Source: Lachnospiraceae bacterium
Lineage (GTDB): Bacteria > Bacillota > Clostridia > Lachnospirales > Lachnospiraceae
DNA length: 10,815 nucleotides
Reading direction: 5' to 3'
Assembly: GCA_017463035.1 (NCBI GenBank)
Contig: JAFTPY010000047.1
Location: forward strand, 1-10,815
The notes beneath the pieces were generated by a model that saw only the letters and a program-made list of their open reading frames with translations, was not told the DNA's origin and searched no databases. Position 1 is the stretch's first letter; the number at the start of each line of letters is the position of its first letter. The position numbers and the translations under genes were made by a program. Positions 5,584-10,815 of the stretch are shown in pieces.

Positions 5584-6519
5584 CTATTTCATCGTTGCCT
5601 TTCTTCCCTTCGGCATGGCAAACAGCTTTTTTCTTGCTGCCTGGGACTCCTGCTCTGCATCGGCTGCCCGAAGCTCGGACTCCTCCAAATCAATAACCAC
5701 AGCGGATTTCCCGTCCTGTACCGCCGCTTCCTTTGCCTCGTTCTCTTCATTCACCATACCGTACAGTCTGCGCAGGGATTCGGACATCAGTACGCCGTCC
5801 TCCTCTTCCTCATCACTGTACTTCTTTATTTCCTCGTTAATCGCCATCATCTTACGGTCCAAAAAGCCTACCAAATCCGCACATTCCTTCAGCTCCCGGC
5901 GGATATTCTCCGGCGCATTGCCCTCGAACTTATAATACATCTTATGCTCCAGGCTTGCCCAAAAGTCCATGGCAATGGTACGAATCTGAATTTCCACCTT
6001 CGTATCAATGGTCATATCCGACAGGAAAATCGGCACCGACACAATCATATGATAGCTGGTATAACCGTTTGGCTTCGGATTTGCGATATAGTCCTTAATC
6101 TTTAACACCTTCACATCGCTCTGCTTCTGAATCAATTCGGAAATCCTATAAATATCCGACGTAAAAGAACAGATAATACGAATACCAGCCACATCATTGA
6201 TATAACGCACAATATTCTCCACCGTCACCGCTCTGCCCTGGTGCCGAAGCTTCTTCATAATACTATCCGGTGACTTAATCCGGGCGGAAAGATGCTCAAT
6301 CGGGTTATACCGGTGAGTCATCTGAAACTCCGCATTCAAAATCTCCAGCTTCGTATTCACTTCCTTTAACGCCGCCGAATAAATCAACTGCATCCGCTTC
6401 CACTCATCCATGGACGCCGTCTGCGCCGGCATATACTGATTCAAAGCACGACTCTCCGCTGTCTCCTGCTGTCCGCTCTGCTCTACTCTATCCTTTTCTT
6501 CCTTATATTCGTTGTTCAA
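5584..6519 (-). CDS. Small alarmone synthetase (RelA/SpoT-domain GTP pyrophosphokinase)
   Basis: Single-domain (p)ppGpp synthetase that transfers pyrophosphate from ATP to GDP or GTP in the cytoplasm, related to RelQ/RelP (YjbM/YwaC). There is no HD hydrolase, TGS or ACT domain. Counted from the first possible TTG (6522), the synthetase core runs from about 40 to 230: RIKSPDSIMKK (81-91), NDVAGIRIIC (109-118), GYTSYH (153-158) and VEIQIRT (176-182, with the catalytic Glu), then FWASLEHKMYYK. Usual relatives are near 210-260 residues. This one has an N-terminal leader and a C-terminal tail (about 237-312) that is first acidic, then Ala/Glu-rich, then basic. No ATG precedes residue 31. GGAGG lies seven bases before the TTG at 6519 and four before the TTG at 6522, so I chose 6519. 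It probably forms a single-gene transcript; the neighbouring iron genes have a separate promoter. Confidence 0.9.
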   Translation of the reverse strand: MNNEYKEEKDRVEQSGQQETAESRALNQYMPAQTASMDEWKRMQLIYSAALKEVNTKLEILNAEFQMTHRYNPIEHLSARIKSPDSIMKKLRHQGRAVTVENIVRYINDVAGIRIICSFTSDIYRISELIQKQSDVKVLKIKDYIANPKPNGYTSYHMIVSVPIFLSDMTIDTKVEIQIRTIAMDFWASLEHKMYYKFEGNAPENIRRELKECADLVGFLDRKMMAINEEIKKYSDEEEEDGVLMSESLRRLYGMVNEENEAKEAAVQDGKSAVVIDLEESELRAADAEQESQAARKKLFAMPKGRKATMK

Positions 6520-6618
6520 CAAACTACCTCCGTCACTGTCTTAAAAAAACACTATGTATCATTCATCTTGTTCTCTTCCAAATCACAAGACACCGTACTT
6601 TTCTCTTATCTCTATCTT

Positions 6619-6646
6619 ATCATAAACTTATGAACAAACTTTGAAA
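6619..6646 (-). promoter_or_regulatory. Candidate promoter of the alarmone synthetase with internal palindrome
   Basis: On the minus strand, TTTCAA (6646-6641) and TATGAT (6624-6619) are 16 bp apart in very AT-rich DNA, about 100 bases before the start codon. A perfect inverted repeat, TCATAA-AC-TTATGA (6620-6633), overlaps the -10 box and could be an operator. The boxes are weak matches and the AT-richness makes chance hits likely. Confidence 0.35.
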
Positions 6647-6835
6647 TATTTTATTTTTAATCGAATCTTAATCTTTCTAAAAATTATAAATTTTTCTCTG
6701 TCTGCGCCTTTCTTACATACGCTCTCCTTCCCTATCTCCGCGACGGCTCGGGCGTGGCGGGGTTCTTTGCTTTTTCCGGTACAGAACATAGAAGCAATGA
6801 CGGACTCTAGGTATAAAACTTTTGAACTTTACGCA

Positions 6836-6986
6836 GGATATTAGGCTTTCTTATTACTTCGATGGTCTGTCAGCAACGCTCGGACACGGACGTCCGAGCG
6901 AGACGACACGCGACAGGACGTCGCGTCGAGTCGTTTGCGTCACAAATTTCGATGCTTCCCCGAAGTGATTAGAAAGACTTATATCC
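6836..6986. other. Long folded element: candidate structured RNA or MITE-like palindrome
   Basis: Nested complementarity closes about 150 bases. The outer helix is GGATAT (6836-6841) with ATATCC (6981-6986). After a 4x4 internal loop, a 16-bp helix pairs 6846-6861 with 6961-6976 (14 Watson-Crick pairs, one T-G, one T-T). An inner helix joins about 6868-6876 to 6935-6944 with one mismatch and one bulge. Inside are a perfect 9-bp hairpin CGCTCGGAC/GTCCGAGCG (6877-6885, 6892-6900; loop ACGGAC) and a hairpin CGCGAC/GTCGCG (6909-6914, 6920-6925; loop AGGAC). The latter can extend through ACGAC/GTCGT (6903-6907, 6930-6934), which competes with the inner helix near 6934-6936. The core is very rich in CpG, unlike its surroundings. 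The T-G pair is a wobble only in a plus-strand transcript, a weak hint of plus orientation. No transposase or reverse transcriptase is nearby. Confidence 0.6.
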
Positions 6987-7073
6987 GGAGTACGAGAAAA
7001 AGCCTTGTGTGAGGCGTCAGGCGCTGCTTATACCATCCGGCAAAGGGCTTTCAAAAGAACCGGGCTCCCGCGG

Positions 7074-8060
7074 CTAAAACTCCGGGATAAAGCTCTCTGC
7101 AGCCGCCTCGCCCTCCTGCAAAAAGCCGTGTCCGATGCCAAGCTCCAAAGCAAACTCCACAACCTCTTCATACTCTTCATCCGTCACCTTCCGGTTCAGC
7201 TCCGGATAAGCCGCCACATGCGGAAGCGGCGTATATTGGTTCAATATACTGATTGCAATCGAGTCTCCGTAGGTTTCGTACAAATATCGCAGCACCCGTT
7301 TCGCTTCCTCTGTTTGTCCCGGTAAAAGCAGATGCCGCACAATAACTCCACGCTTCATCAGTGCGCCGTCGGGATATTCGGTGGCATTCCGCACCAATAT
7401 TCTCTGACCACCGTCCACCGCACTTGCATCGGCTTCCGACACTCCGGCTCCGCCAAACTCTGCTCCGGTCTGCTCGCCCTTTTCCCCCGGCGCAAGTTCA
7501 TACTCAATACCGCCCACCTGTCGCACCATCTCCGCAATAGCTGCCTTCGCCGTTTCCGGATAATCTGCCGCGTGAGAGTATTTTCCTGCCAAATCCCTGT
7601 CCAAATACTTCAAATCCGCCAGATAGATATCCACAAGCCCCTCCATCTGCCGGAGGGTTTGTACACATTCATAGGAAGACGTATTATACACCACCGGAAT
7701 ATTAGGCCGGCTCCGTAGTAGCGCCTCCCTGATTTGCGGCACAAAATGACTTGGCGTCACCAGATTAATGTTATGACAGCCCTGCTCCCGCAACGACAAA
7801 AAAGCGGCAGCCAGCTCCTCCGTGGTCATCCGCTGTCCCGTCCTTCCTGCCGCAATTTTATGATTTTGACAATATACACAACGAAGATTACAGCCGGAGA
7901 AAAATACCGTGCCGGACCCATTCTGTCCGGAAATACACGGTTCCTCCCAAAAGTGCGGTGCCACTCTGGCTACCGTCACTTCCTCTGTCATTCCGCAATA
8001 GCCCCGCTGCCCTCTTCCCCGTTCCGCCGTACATTGTCGCGGACAAAGGTTACATGTCAT
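7074..8060 (-). CDS. PflX-like radical SAM protein (putative pyruvate formate-lyase activating enzyme-like)
   Basis: Cytoplasmic radical SAM protein of 328 residues, of the type annotated as PflX (COG1313). The name comes from similarity to pyruvate formate-lyase activases; the true substrate is unknown. The SAM [4Fe-4S] cluster motif is CNLRCVYC (Cys 57, 61, 64). An N-terminal Cys cluster, CNLCPRQC with C22 in GYCG (Cys 3, 6, 10, 22), is typical of this group and may bind a further metal centre. Later conserved blocks are LVTPSHFVPQI (about 100-110), VYNTSSYE (124-131), DIYLADLKY (144-152), LMKRGVIVRHLLLPG (234-248) and SILNQYTPL (271-279). Between MVRQVG and the LMKRG block lies a Gly/Ala/Glu-rich stretch (about 185-228) longer than I expect there. 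The ATG has a modest AGGCAGG site. It starts 27 bases after the kinase stop, so it is probably the last gene of that run. Confidence 0.87.
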   Translation of the reverse strand: MTCNLCPRQCTAERGRGQRGYCGMTEEVTVARVAPHFWEEPCISGQNGSGTVFFSGCNLRCVYCQNHKIAAGRTGQRMTTEELAAAFLSLREQGCHNINLVTPSHFVPQIREALLRSRPNIPVVYNTSSYECVQTLRQMEGLVDIYLADLKYLDRDLAGKYSHAADYPETAKAAIAEMVRQVGGIEYELAPGEKGEQTGAEFGGAGVSEADASAVDGGQRILVRNATEYPDGALMKRGVIVRHLLLPGQTEEAKRVLRYLYETYGDSIAISILNQYTPLPHVAAYPELNRKVTDEEYEEVVEFALELGIGHGFLQEGEAAAESFIPEF

Positions 8061-8087
8061 AACTAGTCCTGCCTTTCTATTCTGCCA

Positions 8088-9452
8088 CTACACTCCCCGC
8101 TGCCGCGGAATGGTAACGGTAAAGCAACTGCCCTTTGTATACTGGGTCCGCACCGCGATTTTTCCCGCATGTCCGTCGATAATCAGCCGGGCAATGGAAA
8201 GGCCCAGTCCGTGACCCTCGATATTCTTTCCCCGCACCGTATCCGCCCGGAAAAAGCGTCCGAAAATCCCTTCCAGATCCTCCCGCTTCATACCGAGACC
8301 CGTATCCTCTATCGTAATCTCACAGGCTCCGTTTTTATTTCTGCAGGAAAGGGTAATGGTATCCCCCTCCTCCGTATACTTCACCGCATTATCCAAAAAC
8401 ACACGAATGGCCTGCTTTAATGCCTGCTTGTCACCGTATACCCGCACCGGTTCGCATACCGAACACCGCATATTCCGGGTACTCGTCATATACACCATTT
8501 CTTTTTCCAGCTCCCCGATGACCTCTGCCATATCAAATCGTTCCTTGGCAAAAGGCAGCTTCCGTCTCTCGTGCCGGGACAAAAACAGCAGTTTTTCCAC
8601 CAAATCCTGCATAGACTTTGCTTCCGACTCTATTGCATCGATGGATTCCGCCAAAACCTCCTTATCCTCGGCGCCCCAACGCTTCAGCATGGAAGAATAC
8701 CCCTGTAAAACCGTAATCGGCGTACGAAGCTCGTGAGACGCCTCGGAGACAAACTGCTTCTGGGCATCATAGGCCTGCTCCATCCGGTCCAGCATCCCGT
8801 TAATTCCCTCTGCCAGCTCCTTTAGCTCTGCCTTACTACCCTCTTCATTCAGACGCTCCTTATGAAGGTTCTGCAGGTTCAACCGGCTAACCTGACGGGA
8901 CATCTCATCAATGGGACGAAGCACGGCCCGTACAAGCACATAACATACAAATACCGCCGCTGCCGCCACGCCCAAATACCAAAGAGAAAAGAAAATCAAC
9001 TCTCTGCGCATGACATTCCATTCCTGCGTACACTCGAAAACAAACTCCGCACTGCATTCGGAGCCGTAAAGGACAACCGACAGCTTTTGCCTCACAAAAA
9101 CCTGCAACTCATCCTTTTCTTTTATAAAATACCATTTGCCCAGCGCCAGCTTCCCCGGTTCTTCTCCCGCAAGATACACCGTCTCCCGGTTCTCCTTTGA
9201 CACCACGCGCAGAAAATCACAGGCATCCTCTAACTGCTCCTCGTCTGCCGTACCCTTCTGCATTTCGTAAATCAAAGCCTCTGCCCTGTTCTCATATTCT
9301 TCCGCAATACTGCCGGTACGAATCCTCATGAGTACAAGAACCAGAAAAAGCCCCGTGACCAAAAACAAAATCGCAAAATCCATTGCAATCCGATAGGTCA
9401 ACGAGGCATGCCTCTTTTTCTTTAAAGCTGCATCTTTTTCCTTAATTCTCAT
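8088..9452 (-). CDS. Sensor histidine kinase (HAMP, HisKA, HATPase)
   Basis: Membrane sensor kinase of 454 residues that should autophosphorylate and pass phosphate to the regulator encoded just before it. TM1 is about 24-43 and TM2 about 153-175, giving an extracytoplasmic sensor of about 110 residues with three Cys (78, 133, 141) and no sensor family I recognise. A HAMP linker follows (about 176-228, with LRPIDEM). The H-box is VSEASHELRTPI (phospho-His240), the N-box FLDNAVKYT (N355), G1 DTGLGM (383-388), the F-box FGRFFRAD and G2 GHGLGL (413-418). All catalytic motifs are intact. The ATG lies inside the last codons of the regulator gene (11-base overlap), which implies translational coupling, as no strong ribosome binding site precedes it. 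The stimulus cannot be read from sequence; sensors of this build in Firmicutes often watch the envelope. Confidence 0.95.
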   Translation of the reverse strand: MRIKEKDAALKKKRHASLTYRIAMDFAILFLVTGLFLVLVLMRIRTGSIAEEYENRAEALIYEMQKGTADEEQLEDACDFLRVVSKENRETVYLAGEEPGKLALGKWYFIKEKDELQVFVRQKLSVVLYGSECSAEFVFECTQEWNVMRRELIFFSLWYLGVAAAAVFVCYVLVRAVLRPIDEMSRQVSRLNLQNLHKERLNEEGSKAELKELAEGINGMLDRMEQAYDAQKQFVSEASHELRTPITVLQGYSSMLKRWGAEDKEVLAESIDAIESEAKSMQDLVEKLLFLSRHERRKLPFAKERFDMAEVIGELEKEMVYMTSTRNMRCSVCEPVRVYGDKQALKQAIRVFLDNAVKYTEEGDTITLSCRNKNGACEITIEDTGLGMKREDLEGIFGRFFRADTVRGKNIEGHGLGLSIARLIIDGHAGKIAVRTQYTKGSCFTVTIPRQRGV

Positions 9453-10125
9453 CCCGAACCATATACCCCACTCCCCGCACGGTCTCTATAAAGCGAAGCC
9501 CCAAAGGCTCCTCCACCTTCTGGCGCAGATAACGCACATACACGTCCACCACGTTGGTATCTCCCGCATAGTCGTAATCCCACACCGCCGAAAGCAGCTC
9601 CTCTCTCGGTACCGCACGGTTTTTATTCTTTAACAAAAAGGCCAGCAAGTCAAATTCCTTCTTGGTAAGGCTCAGCGGCTCCCCGTCAAAGCTTACCTGT
9701 CTTGCCGCCGGGTCTACGGTTAACTTCCCGTGGGACAGCAGTCCGTCGTTCTTCTTTTGTTCCCCCGAACGGGACTTCAGCGCCACACGGATACGCGCCA
9801 ACAACTCTTCAATGGCAAAAGGTTTTGTCATATAGTCGTTGGCACCCATATCCAGACCTGCCACCTTATCGGTTACATCTCCCTTGGCGGTCAACATAAT
9901 CACCGGGACCGAGGACTCCTGTCTGATTCTGCGACATACCTCCATACCGGAAAGTTCCGGCAGCATAATGTCAAGCAGAACCAGATCCGTCTGCGGCTCC
10001 AGAGCCTTCGCGAGCCCGGTGCGTCCGTCGGTGGCGGTTTCGGTTTCATATCCCTCATGTCGAAGCTCCAGCTCCACAAAACGAGCTATTTTACTATCGT
10101 CCTCTACAATCAAGATTTTCGCCAT
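9442..10125 (-). CDS. OmpR/PhoB-family response regulator
   Basis: Cytoplasmic DNA-binding regulator of 227 residues. The receiver domain (about 1-115) has the acidic pair D9/D10, phospho-acceptor D52 in LLDIMLPELSG, T79 and K101 in TKPF, so it should be a working phosphorylation switch. The C-terminal winged-helix domain (about 130-225) shows the expected SLTKKEFDLLAFLLKN and VDVYVRYLRQKVE blocks and ends in RFIETVRGVGYMV. Length is standard. The ATG has GGGAG seven bases upstream. It begins only 17 bases after the stop of the carbohydrate-binding gene and overlaps the kinase gene at its end, so the three may form one transcript. Targets are unknown; autoregulation is common for such pairs but no operator repeat was identified here. 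Confidence 0.96.
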   Translation of the reverse strand: MAKILIVEDDSKIARFVELELRHEGYETETATDGRTGLAKALEPQTDLVLLDIMLPELSGMEVCRRIRQESSVPVIMLTAKGDVTDKVAGLDMGANDYMTKPFAIEELLARIRVALKSRSGEQKKNDGLLSHGKLTVDPAARQVSFDGEPLSLTKKEFDLLAFLLKNKNRAVPREELLSAVWDYDYAGDTNVVDVYVRYLRQKVEEPLGLRFIETVRGVGYMVRDEN

Positions 10126-10142
10126 ACTGTTTCTCCCATTTC

Positions 10143-10815
10143 CTAGTCAAGTACTTTAAAGGTAACATCATCAAGATAGAACTCGGCTGTTGCATCCGGG
10201 GACTCAAAGTAGAAGATTACCTGCTTCATATTGTCCGGAACATAATAGGTTCCCGTATAATACGACCACTTGCCGTCGGCCGGACAAGTTGCCCTTACAA
10301 CGTTCATATAGGACGTACTGTTGCTGTCATCTACCTGCTCAATAGACAGGATAACATCCAACGGAGCCTCATACTCATGATACAACCAGAAGGATGCCTC
10401 AATCGTATGGCCCACAATGTTGCTGTAATCATCGGTCATATTCTTGGATACACCGTGCCAGTTGGATTTACGTCCGGAAACGAAGAGACACTTCTCACTG
10501 TCGTAACCGCCGTACTGAATGGACGGCTTACCGTCACCTCTTGCAGTAAAGAAGCCGTTATTATCATCGAAACCGAGGGTAATCTTATCCAACTTCTTCT
10601 TGCTGCCGGCAGACTGTGCATAGGATGCGTTTGCCGCAACCTTGCTCTTCGGATCAAAAGCAATCGTAATATTATCCAAATAGAAATCCGGTGTACCGGA
10701 CTCCGGTGTCTCGAAATTAATCTGCGGATTGGATACATTTGCGTAAACCGGTATAATTCCTTCGATGAAGGTCCACTCACCGCTCGGTACATTCACCTTG
10801 TTTACACGCTCCGGC
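10143..10815 (-). CDS. C-terminal part of a secreted protein with tandem CBM22-like modules (partial)
   Basis: The frame is open through the right edge of the window (codons before 10796 read on without a stop), so only the last 224 or so residues are seen and the N-terminus, signal peptide and any catalytic domain lie outside. Two copies of a carbohydrate-binding fold of the CBM_4_9/CBM22 type are visible. The first is cut and ends with GEWTFIEG and DFYLDNITIAF. The second, after a linker rich in Lys, Ala and Ser (10593-10655), is complete with LFVSGRKSNWHG, ASFWLYHEY, GKWSYYTGTYYV and EFYLDDVTFKV. The matching ends show internal duplication. CBM22 modules usually bind xylan and often accompany GH10 xylanases, so a xylan-degrading enzyme is the likeliest full product, but the catalytic part is not seen. 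The stop is 17 bases before the response regulator gene. Confidence 0.8.
   Translation of the reverse strand, partial: PERVNKVNVPSGEWTFIEGIIPVYANVSNPQINFETPESGTPDFYLDNITIAFDPKSKVAANASYAQSAGSKKKLDKITLGFDDNNGFFTARGDGKPSIQYGGYDSEKCLFVSGRKSNWHGVSKNMTDDYSNIVGHTIEASFWLYHEYEAPLDVILSIEQVDDSNSTSYMNVVRATCPADGKWSYYTGTYYVPDNMKQVIFYFESPDATAEFYLDDVTFKVLD

Larger units (their letters stand above)
6523..7073. other. Intergenic region of 551 bases without a gene
   Basis: I see no credible coding sequence here: the open frames lack ribosome binding sites and family features. From 6523 to about 6700 it is AT-rich and holds the leader and candidate promoter of the alarmone synthetase, plus a 7-bp AT dyad (AAAAATT-ATA-AATTTTT, 6679-6695). 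From about 6735 to 6780 it turns GC-rich. The centre, 6836-6986, is the folded element described separately. The right part, 6987-7073, leads to the stop codon of the radical SAM gene and shows no convincing terminator for it. Confidence 0.7.

Noticed and set aside
6641..6844. Plus-strand open frame of 67 codons in the gene-free region
   Set aside because: No ribosome binding site, AT-rich low-complexity start, and it runs into the folded element; no protein-like pattern.
6836..6986. Retron or group II intron RNA
   Set aside because: No reverse transcriptase is encoded nearby and no recognisable intron domain was found; the fold alone does not justify either name.
6836..6986. tRNA, T-box or known riboswitch
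   Set aside because: No acceptor/anticodon layout, no T-box core, no aptamer signature that I recognise, and no downstream gene in the orientation favoured by the wobble pair.
7037..7073. Terminator for the radical SAM gene
   Set aside because: The GC-rich stretch after the stop has only short competing pairings and no T run directly after a stable stem.

Overview
The window looks like the chromosome of an anaerobic Firmicute of class Clostridia, most likely family Lachnospiraceae. This is inferred from gene content and style: a lipoprotein CapA and a VanY-like peptidase with Thr/Pro linkers, FeoB paired with a tiny Cys-rich membrane protein, a PflX-type radical SAM protein, and a secreted protein with tandem CBM22-like modules. 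I cannot assign a genus. No rRNA, tRNA, CRISPR array, transposase, integrase or phage gene was seen.

Layout. (1) Positions 1-2475, plus strand: a D-Ala-D-Ala carboxypeptidase-like M15 peptidase (start possibly outside the window) and a CapA-family lipoprotein, 24 bases apart. Both carry Thr/Pro-rich spacers that would hold a catalytic domain away from the membrane. (2) Positions 2476-2599: a convergent junction with two terminator hairpins that are near-identical inverted copies of each other. (3) Positions 2600-5431, minus strand: the ferrous iron uptake locus, in transcription order feoA, feoB and a FeoB-associated Cys-rich membrane protein. feoA has a strong sigma-A promoter with a near-perfect palindrome at its start point, and its own terminator. 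feoB has a candidate promoter inside an array of three related operator-like repeats spaced 30 and 33 bp. This suggests control of feoA and feoB as two units by one metal regulator, probably of the DtxR family. (4) Positions 5499-6522, minus strand: a small alarmone synthetase (RelA/SpoT domain) with a TTG start and a long charged C-terminal tail, followed by two hairpins. (5) Positions 6523-7073: 551 bases without a gene, holding a candidate promoter and a striking folded element (6836-6986) with a long outer stem, an inner stem and two CpG-rich hairpins. It could be a structured RNA or a small non-autonomous mobile palindrome. (6) Positions 7074-10815, minus strand: a tight run, in transcription order, of a secreted carbohydrate-binding protein (partial), an OmpR-family response regulator, its histidine kinase and a PflX-like radical SAM protein. 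Gaps are 17 and 27 bases, with an 11-base overlap between regulator and kinase.

Working together: the Feo genes supply Fe(II), which Fe-S enzymes such as the radical SAM protein need. The two-component system sits directly behind a likely xylan-binding secreted protein, so a link to plant polysaccharide use or to envelope state is possible but unproven. The most unusual items are the folded element at 6836-6986 and the phased operator array of the feo locus.
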